The notes under the pieces: generated by a model | What the model saw: only the letters and a program-made list of their open reading frames with translations | What the model was told of the DNA's origin: nothing | The model's database searches: none | Made by a program: the position numbers and the translations under genes | DNA from: Pelomonas baiyunensis | Lineage (GTDB): Bacteria > Pseudomonadota > Gammaproteobacteria > Burkholderiales > Burkholderiaceae_C | DNA length: 64,000 nucleotides | Reading direction: 5' to 3' | NCBI RefSeq assembly: GCF_043555935.1 | Contig: NZ_JBIGIB010000001.1 | Coordinates: forward strand, 1,240,001 to 1,304,000 | Part shown: one piece after another, positions 1 through 6,514 of the stretch | Layout of the letters: each line of letters opens with the position of its first letter | Position numbering within the stretch: the first letter of the stretch is position 1

Positions 1-945
1 GATCTGGGGCATCGCTGCCGCGGCGCGCGGATCGATGGTCAGATGCTGCCGCTGAACACACCGCTGCACAGTGGGCAGACGGTGGAAATCATCGCGGCCA
101 AGGAGGGCGGCCCGTCGCTGGACTGGATCAACCCGGAGCTGGGGTATCTGCAAAGCCAGCGTTCGCGCGCCAAGGTGCGCGCGTGGTTCAACGCCTTGCA
201 GCAGGCGCAGACCGTGGCCAAGGGGCGTGAACTCGTCGAAAAGCTGCTGCAGCGCGAAGGTCGCACCGCATTGAAGCTGGACGAGCTCGCCGCCCGGCTC
301 GGGTTCAAGGGGGCAGATGCGCTGTTCGAGGTGGTCGGCAAGGACGAGTACTCGCTGCGCAACATCGAGTTGCTGCTGCGCCCGCCCGAGCCGGTGGCCG
401 ATGAAGATGAACTGCTGGCGCAGCGCCACACCCGCAGCGCGACGGCCGCCAACAGTCGTGGCGGGGTGCTGGTGGTGGGCATCGACTCGCTGCTCACCAC
501 GCTGTCGCGCTGCTGCCGCCCCGCGCCGCCGGATGCGATTGCCGGCTTCGTCACGCGCGGCAAGGGTGTGGCCATCCATCGCAGCGATTGCAGCAACCTC
601 GCGGAAATGCAGCGCCGCAACCCGGAGCGCGTGATCGCCGTGGCGTGGGCCGGGCGAGAGTCAGAAGGCAAGAACGCGCCGGTCTACCCGGTGGATGTGC
701 TCGTGGAGGCGAGCGACCGCCAGGGCCTGCTGCGCGACGTGCTGGACATCTTTGCGAAAGAGAAGATGAACGTCGTCTCCGTCAACACGCAATCCATGAA
801 GCCGGGGGCCGCCAAGCCGCGCACCGGCGGCGGCGACACCGCGTGGATGAGCTTCACGCTGGAGCTGACGGATGCGGCGCGATTGACCAAAGTGCTGCGC
901 GACTTGTGCGCCGTGCCCGGGGTCCGTTCGGCTCGAAGGAAGTGA
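1..945 (+). CDS. relA: RelA, (p)ppGpp synthetase, C-terminal part (5' end outside window)
   Basis: This is the regulatory C-terminal part of a RelA-type GTP pyrophosphokinase, which makes the stringent-response alarmone (p)ppGpp on stalled ribosomes. The frame is open from base 1 and begins inside the TGS domain (GHRCRGARIDG, then PLNTPLHSGQTVEII). The helical region carries the RelA-like stretch ELGYLQSQRSRAKVRAWF. A Cys-rich zinc-finger segment follows (LTTLSRCCRPAPPDAIAGF) and then a C-terminal ACT domain (VYPVDVLVEASDRQGLLRDV). The synthetase and hydrolase domains would lie upstream, so I cannot test whether hydrolase residues are present. RelA rather than SpoT is inferred from the helical segment. 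Confidence 0.93.
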   Translation, partial: DLGHRCRGARIDGQMLPLNTPLHSGQTVEIIAAKEGGPSLDWINPELGYLQSQRSRAKVRAWFNALQQAQTVAKGRELVEKLLQREGRTALKLDELAARLGFKGADALFEVVGKDEYSLRNIELLLRPPEPVADEDELLAQRHTRSATAANSRGGVLVVGIDSLLTTLSRCCRPAPPDAIAGFVTRGKGVAIHRSDCSNLAEMQRRNPERVIAVAWAGRESEGKNAPVYPVDVLVEASDRQGLLRDVLDIFAKEKMNVVSVNTQSMKPGAAKPRTGGGDTAWMSFTLELTDAARLTKVLRDLCAVPGVRSARRK

Positions 946-973
946 GTTTCTTTCGGACCTGAAAAATTCATGC

Positions 974-979
974 TATAGT
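974..979 (+). promoter_or_regulatory. -10 element of the tRNA-Val promoter
   Basis: TATAGT lies 12 bases before the mature tRNA 5' end, downstream of the relA stop. The -35 region (about 951-956, TTTCGG) is poor. Transcription would begin near 986, leaving a short 5' leader for RNase P to remove. Confidence 0.5.
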
Positions 980-991
980 GCGAAGCTCTTC

Positions 992-1068
992 AGGCGCGTA
1001 GCTCAGTTGGTTAGAGCACCACCTTGACATGGTGGGGGTCGTTGGTTCGAATCCAATCGCGCCTACCA
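992..1068 (+). tRNA. tRNA-Val (anticodon GAC)
   Basis: The cloverleaf folds cleanly. The acceptor arm AGGCGCG pairs with CGCGCCT. The D stem is GCTC/GAGC, the anticodon stem CCACC/GGTGG encloses the loop TTGACAT with anticodon GAC at 1026-1028, and the T loop contains GGTTCGAATCC. The discriminator A is followed by an encoded CCA. It sits alone between relA and phaR with its own -10 element and terminator. Confidence 0.97.
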
Positions 1069-1084
1069 AATTCTGAAGTTGGAA

Positions 1085-1116
1085 AGCCCTCGAATCGAAA
1101 GGTTCGAGGGCTTTTT
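1085..1116 (+). terminator. Rho-independent terminator of the tRNA-Val gene
   Basis: A 10-bp stem, AGCCCTCGAA / TTCGAGGGCT, with a short loop is followed directly by a T run. It begins 16 bases after the CCA end. Confidence 0.9.
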
Positions 1117-1176
1117 CTTTGTGCGTTTCGGTTCGATCCCAGGTAAACCCGCCGCGCGGACCTGCGGCCCGGTGCC

Positions 1177-1198
1177 TAGAATTTGTTGCACTGCACAG
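1177..1198 (+). promoter_or_regulatory. phaR promoter -10 and candidate PhaR operator
   Basis: A -10 hexamer TAGAAT (1177-1182) is followed at 1184-1198 by TGTTGCA-C-TGCACAG, a near-palindrome of the TGC/GCA type. It overlaps the predicted start of transcription near 1189. PhaR is known to repress its own gene in Ralstonia, so this is the natural place for its operator. The assignment rests on position and symmetry only. Confidence 0.45.
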
Positions 1199-1209
1199 GA
1201 GACTTCCGC

Positions 1210-1749
1210 ATGGCAACTGCCCGCAAGAAGGCGGCGACCCCGAACGAGCCCACCGGCGACGCGCCTGCGGGCCTTCGCATTCTCAAAAAGTACCCCAACC
1301 GCCGTCTGTACGACACGCAGACCAGCAGCTACATCACGCTGGCCGATGTGAAACGTATGGTGCTGGATGGCGTGCAGTTCGAGGTGCACGATGCCAAGAC
1401 GCAGGAAGACCTGACCCGCTCCATCCTGCTGCAAATCATCCTGGAAGAGGAAACCGGCGGCGTGCCGATGTTTTCGACCAGCTCGCTCGCTCAGATCATC
1501 CGCTTCTACGGCCATGCCATGCAGGGCGTGATGGGCGGATTGCTGGAACGCCAGATGCAGGCTTTCACCGACATGCAGCAGCGCTTCACCGAGCAGACGC
1601 CTGGCATGCCGTTCACGCCGGAGGCCTGGACGGGGCTGATGGGCGCACTGCCCACCCAGGTGGCGGAGCAATCCAAGTCGCTGATGAACCAGTGGCAGGA
1701 ACAGATGAAGAATGCGGGCGTGATGTTCCCGTTCGGACCCAAGAAGTAA
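1210..1749 (+). CDS. phaR: PhaR, polyhydroxyalkanoate synthesis repressor
   Basis: PhaR is a DNA-binding repressor that also binds PHA granules and controls phasin and its own synthesis according to stored polymer. The 179-residue protein has the highly conserved N-terminal DNA-binding domain (LKKYPNRRLYDTQTSSYITL at about residues 23-42). A C-terminal accumulation-regulator region rich in Gln, Met and Phe follows. An upstream TTG in frame is possible, but the ATG used here has an AGGAG eight bases before it. The gene has its own promoter after the tRNA terminator. No PHA synthase or phasin gene is in the window, so PHA metabolism itself is inferred. Confidence 0.95.
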   Translation: MATARKKAATPNEPTGDAPAGLRILKKYPNRRLYDTQTSSYITLADVKRMVLDGVQFEVHDAKTQEDLTRSILLQIILEEETGGVPMFSTSSLAQIIRFYGHAMQGVMGGLLERQMQAFTDMQQRFTEQTPGMPFTPEAWTGLMGALPTQVAEQSKSLMNQWQEQMKNAGVMFPFGPKK

Positions 1750-1780
1750 AGCCGGTCGCGACATCGCCGAAAATGCGGCG

Positions 1781-3163
1781 ATGAACGACACGACCACCTC
1801 CGCCCCGAAGATCGGCTTCGTCAGCCTGGGCTGCCCCAAGGCGTTGACCGACAGCGAGCTGATCCTCACCCAGCTCCGCGCCGAGGGCTACGAGACTTCC
1901 AAGACCTTTGCCGGGGCCGACCTGGTGATCGTCAACACCTGCGGCTTCATCGACGATGCCGTCAAGGAAAGCCTGGACACCATTGGCGAGGCCCTGGCCG
2001 AGAACGGCAAGGTCATCGTCACCGGCTGTCTGGGCGCCAAAGCCGGCGCCGGCAGCGCCGATGCCGGCAGCCTGGTGCGCGAGATTCACCCCAGCGTGCT
2101 CGCCGTGACGGGGCCCCACGCCACGCAGGAGGTGATGGACGCGGTGCACACCCATGTGCCCAAGCCGCATGACCCCTTCGTCGACCTGGTGCCGAGCTAT
2201 GGCATCAAGCTCACGCCCAAGCACTACGCGTATCTCAAGATCAGCGAGGGCTGCAACCACCGCTGCTCGTTCTGCATCATTCCGAGCATGCGTGGCGACC
2301 TCGTGTCGCGCCCCATCGGCGACGTGCTGAATGAAGCGCGCGCGCTGTTTGAGAGCGGCGTCAAGGAACTGCTCGTCATCAGCCAGGACACCTCGGCCTA
2401 CGGCGTGGACGTGAAGTACCGCACCGGCTTCTGGGACGGCAAGCCGGTCAAGACCAAGATGCTCGACCTGGTGTCGCATCTGGGCGAGATCGCCAAACCC
2501 TACGGCGCGTGGGTGCGCCTGCATTACGTCTACCCGTACCCGCATGTGGACGAGGTGCTGCCGCTGATGGCGCAGGGGCTGGTGTTGCCGTACCTGGATG
2601 TGCCCTTCCAGCACGCCCACCCGGACGTGCTCAAGCGCATGAAGCGCCCCGCCAATGGTGAGAAGAACATGGAGCGCATCCTGCGCTGGCGCGAGGCTTG
2701 CCCGGAGCTGGTGATTCGCTCCACCTTCATCGCCGGCTTCCCTGGCGAGACCGAAGAGGAGTTCCAGTACCTGCTCGACTTCATGCAGGAGGCCCAGATC
2801 GACCGCGCCGGCTGCTTCGCCTACTCGCCGGTGGAGGGTGCGAGCGCCAACGACATCCCCGGTGCGCTGCCGGACGAAGTGCGCGAGGAGCGCCGTGCGC
2901 GCTTCATGGCGGTGGCTGAAGCCGTGTCCGCCGCCAAGCTGCAGGCCCGTGTCGGGCAGACGATGCAGGTGCTGGTGGACTCGGCGCCGGCCTTGGGTCG
3001 CAAGGGTGGGGTGGGGCGCTCGTACGCTGACGCGCCGGAGATCGACGGCACTGTGAAGATCCTGCCGCCTGAGAAGGCCAGCAAGACCATGAAGGTGGGC
3101 GACTTCGTGCGCGTGCGCATCGTCGCGGCGGATGGTCACGATCTGGTTGGGAGCCTCGTGTGA
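1781..3163 (+). CDS. rimO: RimO, ribosomal protein S12 methylthiotransferase
   Basis: RimO is a radical-SAM enzyme that adds a methylthio group to the conserved aspartate of ribosomal protein S12. The 460-residue protein has the N-terminal MTTase domain with its three cluster cysteines (SLGCPK, VNTCGF, VTGCLG). The radical-SAM motif CNHRCSFC follows, with cysteines at about 158, 162 and 165, and a C-terminal TRAM domain ends the protein. The GCPKALTDSE stretch is typical of RimO rather than MiaB. The stop overlaps the GTG start of metC by four bases, so the two are probably translationally coupled. No clear Shine-Dalgarno sequence precedes the ATG. Confidence 0.96.
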   Translation: MNDTTTSAPKIGFVSLGCPKALTDSELILTQLRAEGYETSKTFAGADLVIVNTCGFIDDAVKESLDTIGEALAENGKVIVTGCLGAKAGAGSADAGSLVREIHPSVLAVTGPHATQEVMDAVHTHVPKPHDPFVDLVPSYGIKLTPKHYAYLKISEGCNHRCSFCIIPSMRGDLVSRPIGDVLNEARALFESGVKELLVISQDTSAYGVDVKYRTGFWDGKPVKTKMLDLVSHLGEIAKPYGAWVRLHYVYPYPHVDEVLPLMAQGLVLPYLDVPFQHAHPDVLKRMKRPANGEKNMERILRWREACPELVIRSTFIAGFPGETEEEFQYLLDFMQEAQIDRAGCFAYSPVEGASANDIPGALPDEVREERRARFMAVAEAVSAAKLQARVGQTMQVLVDSAPALGRKGGVGRSYADAPEIDGTVKILPPEKASKTMKVGDFVRVRIVAADGHDLVGSLV

Positions 3164-4344
3164 CGCGGGGCCCGGCCACCACGCTGATCCACCATCCTTA
3201 CCGTGCACCGGAGGGCTGGGATGCGGTGCCGGTGCCGGTGGCCAAGGCGTCGACCGTGCTGTTCAAAGACACGGCCGACCTGCACAAGCCGCGGCCGCGT
3301 GACGGCCTGAGCTACCGCTACGGTCTGCACGGCACACCGACCAGCTACACGCTGGCCGCGCGTCTGGCCACGTTGGAGCACGCGGAATACTGCTTGCTCG
3401 TGCCCAGCGGTTTGGCCGCGGTAACGCTGCCGTCGCTGGCCATCTTGCGCCCGGGGGACGAGGTGCTGGTGCCCGACAACGTCTATGGCCAGAACCGCTA
3501 CCTGACCGAGTCGTGGCTGCCGCAGTGGGGCGTGACGCACCGCTTCTACGACCCGCTGACCGTGCCGGAGTTGCGCGATAACACCAAGCTAGTCTGGCTG
3601 GAGGCTGCGGGTTCGATCACGCTGGAATTTCCGGACCTGCTGGGCGCGCTGGCGGCGTGCCGCGCGCGGGGCGTGGTGACGGCCCTGGACAACACCTGGG
3701 GAGCCGGTCTGGCCTTCAATGGTTTTGAGCCCGCGCCGGATACGCATCCGGGTCTGGGCGCCGACATCGTCATGCAGGCGCTCACCAAGTACCCCAGTGG
3801 GGGCGCCGATGTGCTGATGGGTTCGGTCTGCACCCGAGACCGTGCCCTGCATGACCGCCTCAACCATGCCCACGAGCACCTGGGCTACGGCCTGGGTCAG
3901 AACGATGTGGAGCTGGTGCTGCGGGGCTTGCCCACGATGCCGCTGCGCTACGCGGCGCAAGACCGTGTGACGCGGCAGTTGGCCAGCTGGATGGCTGGTC
4001 GGCCGGAGGTGGCCAAGGTGTTTCACCCGGCGCTTCCCGGCTCGCCGGGCCACGAACATTGGCTGGCAGTGGGCGGGCAGGCCGCCGCGTGCCTGTTCTC
4101 GGTCGTGTTCAAGGCCGAGTACACGTCCAAGCAGGTCGACGCGTTTGTCGATGCGCTGCAGCTCTTCGGGATTGGTTACTCGTGGGCCGGACCAATGAGC
4201 CTGGCGGTGCCGTACGACATGAGCCGCAGCCGCAACCTGCCGCTGCCGTTCGACGGTCGCACGCTGGTGCGGTTTGCGATCGGTTTGGAAGACGGCGACG
4301 ACCTGCGGGCAGACATCGAGCAGGCCCTGGCTGTGTTGCGTTAG
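3160..4344 (+). CDS. metC: Cystathionine beta-lyase (MetC-type PLP enzyme)
   Basis: This is a 394-residue fold-type I PLP enzyme of the Cys/Met-metabolism family. It would cleave cystathionine to homocysteine, pyruvate and ammonia for methionine synthesis. Visible features are the substrate-binding YRYGLHGTPT stretch, the cofactor-binding region SGLAAVTLPSLAIL, the aspartate in TALDNTWGAG and the Schiff-base lysine in QALTKYPSGGADVLMG (about K210). These motifs match the proteobacterial MetC branch rather than MetB. The GTG start overlaps the rimO stop (GTGTGA). The gene ends 25 bases before the 81-bp repeat array. The exact substrate within the family is inferred. Confidence 0.88.
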   Translation: MTRGPATTLIHHPYRAPEGWDAVPVPVAKASTVLFKDTADLHKPRPRDGLSYRYGLHGTPTSYTLAARLATLEHAEYCLLVPSGLAAVTLPSLAILRPGDEVLVPDNVYGQNRYLTESWLPQWGVTHRFYDPLTVPELRDNTKLVWLEAAGSITLEFPDLLGALAACRARGVVTALDNTWGAGLAFNGFEPAPDTHPGLGADIVMQALTKYPSGGADVLMGSVCTRDRALHDRLNHAHEHLGYGLGQNDVELVLRGLPTMPLRYAAQDRVTRQLASWMAGRPEVAKVFHPALPGSPGHEHWLAVGGQAAACLFSVVFKAEYTSKQVDAFVDALQLFGIGYSWAGPMSLAVPYDMSRSRNLPLPFDGRTLVRFAIGLEDGDDLRADIEQALAVLR

Positions 4345-4369
4345 GCGTAGCGGCCGGTTGATGCATGCC

Positions 4370-4711
4370 GCATCAATTGGCCCTTTTAGCGAAAGCGCCA
4401 ACGATCCGCTGGCGCGGCTCGTCGGGCCTTGCGGCCTGTGGATTCGTGCTGCATCAATTGGCCCTTTTAGCGAAAGCGCCAACGATCCGCTGGCGCGGCT
4501 CGTCGGGCCTTGCGGCCTGTGGATGCGTGCTGCATCAATTGGCCCTTTTAGCGAAAGCGCCAACGATCCGCTGGCGCGGCTCGTCAGGCCTTGCGGCCTG
4601 TTGATGCGTGCCGCATCAATTGGCCCTTTTAGCGAAAGCGCCAACGATCCGCTGGCGCGGCTCGTCAGGCCTTGCGGCCTGTTGATGCGTGCCGCATCAA
4701 TTGGCCCTTTT
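4370..4711 (+). repeat. 81-bp tandem repeat array of hairpin units between metC and smpB
   Basis: Four complete units begin at 4370, 4451, 4532 and 4613. A fifth copy of the first 18 bases begins at 4694. Spacing is exactly 81 bases and the units differ at only a few positions. Units 1-2 have CGGGCC and GTGGAT where units 3-4 have CAGGCC and GTTGAT. Each unit holds inverted repeats: GCGCCA/TGGCGC around a 9-base loop, CAGGCC-TTGC-GGCCTG, and at the 3/4 and 4/5 junctions TTGATGCG-TGC-CGCATCAA. The right end overlaps the smpB coding end. Both flanking genes read into the array, so it may also terminate transcription in both directions. It looks like a REP/BIME-type element. Confidence 0.95.
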
Positions 4712-5126
4712 CTCGTTCCCAGTCGCGTTTCTTTTCGGTCTCGCGCTTGTCATGCTGGGCGTTGCCCTTGGCGAGCGCGATGTCAGCCTTCACGCGGCCG
4801 CCCTTGTAGTGCAGGTTCAGCGGCACCAGCGTGAAGCCGCGCTGTTCCACCTTGCCGATCAGCCGCTTGATTTCGGCCTTGTGCATCAGCAGCTTCTTGG
4901 TGCGGTCGGCCTCGGGGTTGACGTGGGTGGAGGCGCTCCGCAGCGCATTGATCCGGCAGCCGATCAGGAACAGCTCGCCGTCCTTGATCATCACGTAGCC
5001 ATCGGTCAGCTGGACCTGGCCAGCGCGGATGGCTTTGATCTCCCAGCCTGACAGCACCACGCCGGCCTCGAATTGCTCTTCGATGTGGTAGTCGTAACGG
5101 GCGCGGCGGTTCTCGGCGATGGACAT
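4665..5126 (-). CDS. smpB: SmpB, SsrA (tmRNA)-binding protein
   Basis: SmpB carries tmRNA to ribosomes stalled on broken mRNA (trans-translation). The start at MSIAENRRARYDY matches the usual SmpB N terminus, so the upstream in-frame ATG (seven residues earlier) is not used here. The 153-residue protein contains FEAGVVLSGWEIKAIRAG and the C-terminal tail motif HDKRETEKKRDWEREKGQLMR that enters the ribosomal A site. The last residues (about RHASTGRKA) and the stop codon are encoded by the 81-bp repeat unit. The repeat's first 18 bases are also smpB codons, so the array seems to have grown from the gene's 3' end. It is divergent from ratA. Confidence 0.95.
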   Translation of the reverse strand: MSIAENRRARYDYHIEEQFEAGVVLSGWEIKAIRAGQVQLTDGYVMIKDGELFLIGCRINALRSASTHVNPEADRTKKLLMHKAEIKRLIGKVEQRGFTLVPLNLHYKGGRVKADIALAKGNAQHDKRETEKKRDWEREKGQLMRHASTGRKA

Positions 5127-5156
5127 GAAATGGAATCTGGGGCTCAAGGCCCTTCT

Positions 5157-5162
5157 TACAAT
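5157..5162 (+). promoter_or_regulatory. -10 element ahead of ratA
   Basis: TACAAT ends 11 bases before the ratA ATG. Transcription would start near 5169 and leave a leader of only about five bases with no Shine-Dalgarno sequence. The -35 region is weak. Confidence 0.4.
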
Positions 5163-5173
5163 CCCGCGATTCT

Positions 5174-5632
5174 ATGAAGCAGGTTAAAAAGTCCGTTCTG
5201 CTCTGGCACACGCCGCGCGAGATGTACGAGCTCGTCACGCAGGTGGAGCGCTATCCGGAGTTCTTGCCCTGGTGCCAAAAGGTCGAAGTGATCGAGGTGA
5301 ACGAGGGCGGCGTCACGGCCCGCTTGCATCTGGCCTATGCCGGTGTGCGCCATGCGTTCACCACCCGCAACCGCAACGAGGTCGGCCGCAGCGTTCGCAT
5401 GGAACTGGTGGACGGTCCGTTCTCTCAGCTCGACGGGCTCTGGGAGTTCCTGCCCCTGAACAAGCCGGGCGCTGTGGGTGAAGCGACCGCGTGCAAGGTG
5501 GTGTTCGAGTTGAACTACGCGTTCAGCAGTGGTGCGCTAGAGGCCGTGGTGAGCCCGGTGTTCGACCGCATCGCCAACACCTTTGTCGACAGCTTCGTGC
5601 AGCGGGCAGAAAGTCTTCACGGTGCGGGTTGA
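5174..5632 (+). CDS. ratA: RatA / Coq10-family START-domain protein
   Basis: This 152-residue protein belongs to the polyketide cyclase / SRPBCC family that includes E. coli RatA and mitochondrial Coq10. It opens with a typical sequence (KSVLLWHTPREMYELVTQVERYPEFLPWC) and ends with FDRIANTFVDSFVQRAE. E. coli RatA was described as inhibiting 70S ribosome association, while Coq10 homologues bind ubiquinone and help respiration. Which role applies here is not decidable from sequence. It precedes rnfH, with which it overlaps, and is divergent from smpB, an arrangement common in proteobacteria. Confidence 0.9.
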   Translation: MKQVKKSVLLWHTPREMYELVTQVERYPEFLPWCQKVEVIEVNEGGVTARLHLAYAGVRHAFTTRNRNEVGRSVRMELVDGPFSQLDGLWEFLPLNKPGAVGEATACKVVFELNYAFSSGALEAVVSPVFDRIANTFVDSFVQRAESLHGAG

Positions 5633-5939
5633 GCTGGTGTGGAGCCCGTGCGCCGGCGATGTGCAGCACCGGTGGCTGGACGTCGAGGCCGGTGCCACGC
5701 TGATCTCCGCGCTCCAGGGCTGCGCCGATTTCATGACCTCGAATGTTCAGCCGATGGCGGATCTGCACATCGGCATCTGGGGGCGCGTTCGGCCGTTGGA
5801 CACACCGCTGCGCGAGCGGGACCGCATCGAGGTGTACCGACCGCTCACGGTCGACCCCAAGGAGGCGCGGCGTTTGCGCTACGCCAAGCGGGGCGAGCGC
5901 ATCGTGTCGCGCCACCGCCCGATGGGTGCCCGTCGCTGA
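5622..5939 (+). CDS. rnfH: RnfH-family small protein
   Basis: RnfH (about 105 residues here) is a beta-grasp, ubiquitin-like protein of uncertain function, usually paired with ratA. Recognisable family sequence is LDVEAGATLISALQ near the N terminus and RDRIEVYRPLTVDPKEARRLRYAK near the C terminus. I chose the GTG at 5622 (VRVELVWSP), which overlaps the ratA end by 11 bases. Longer in-frame starts would extend further into ratA. Its stop abuts the stop of the opposite-strand DUF4124 gene with no gap. Confidence 0.87.
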   Translation: MRVELVWSPCAGDVQHRWLDVEAGATLISALQGCADFMTSNVQPMADLHIGIWGRVRPLDTPLRERDRIEVYRPLTVDPKEARRLRYAKRGERIVSRHRPMGARR

Positions 5940-6455
5940 TCAGCGGCACTCGCTGGTGATCAGGTCCCGCGCGCGACTCACTTCGTTGGCGATCTGGGCG
6001 GAGTCCATGAACACCCGCTCACCCTGTTCGTTGGTGCGGGCAAGCCGCTGACCGCTTTGCAGGTCGCGCAGGTTGGCCTGTGCGCGGGCGCAGTTCTCGC
6101 GGCGTTGTGCGGCGACGCGGCGTTCTTCTTCCTTCTGGCGCGACGCCTCCTGATCCTGCTCGCGCTTTTGGCGGGCCGCTGCGTCGAGTTCGGCCTTGCT
6201 CGGCGCGCTGGCTGCGGCGCTGTTGGATGGTGTGGCGGTTGCCGCCTGGCTGGCAGCCGCGCCCACTGGCGAAACCACGATGGACGGTTTGGCTACAAAG
6301 GGTCGCTGAAGGATGTCCTTCTCGGGCGTGCCCTGCGGGGGCGGCAGGTCGCTGAATTGCAGGTTGCCCTTGGCATCTCTCCACTTCCATTGCGCTTCGG
6401 CGGCGCCCATGGCGAGGAGGCAGAGCACGGAGATGAAGAAGGCTTTGCGCGACAT
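5940..6455 (-). CDS. Exported DUF4124 protein
   Basis: This 171-residue protein has a Sec signal peptide (about residues 1-21, cleavage after AEA). A DUF4124 domain follows, with the usual WKWRDAKGNLQFSDLPPP at about residues 23-40. The middle is Ala/Ser-rich and the C-terminal half is a charged, probably coiled-coil segment (about residues 85-130). Such proteins are common in the periplasm of betaproteobacteria and have no established function. It is divergent from guaB with a short shared promoter region, and its stop touches that of rnfH. Confidence 0.85.
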   Translation of the reverse strand: MSRKAFFISVLCLLAMGAAEAQWKWRDAKGNLQFSDLPPPQGTPEKDILQRPFVAKPSIVVSPVGAAASQAATATPSNSAAASAPSKAELDAAARQKREQDQEASRQKEEERRVAAQRRENCARAQANLRDLQSGQRLARTNEQGERVFMDSAQIANEVSRARDLITSECR

Positions 6456-6482
6456 GGAATCAGTGTAGCGGCGCGGCCTCCG

Positions 6483-6488
6483 TATAAT
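6483..6488 (+). promoter_or_regulatory. guaB promoter -10 element
   Basis: A perfect TATAAT lies 26 bases before the guaB ATG, with a TGGAG ribosome-binding site in between. The -35 region is poor. The bases just after the hexamer (GCTGC) are GC-rich, as in stringently controlled promoters, but that is only suggestive. Confidence 0.6.
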
Positions 6489-6514
6489 GCTGCTTTGCGT
6501 CTGGAGCTTTCCTC

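Noticed and set aside
4602..4622. TTGATGCGTGCCGCATCAA in the array as an FNR box (TTGAT...ATCAA).
   Set aside because: The spacer between half-sites is nine bases, not four. It belongs to the repeat's hairpin structure.
4370..4711. The tandem array as a CRISPR.
   Set aside because: There are no variable spacers; the whole 81-bp unit repeats directly end to end, and no cas genes are nearby.
3589..4834. Repeat-containing proteins read through the 81-bp array on either strand (27-residue periodicity).
   Set aside because: The period is a multiple of three, so open frames arise automatically. They start inside metC or smpB in the wrong frame and have no ribosome-binding site.
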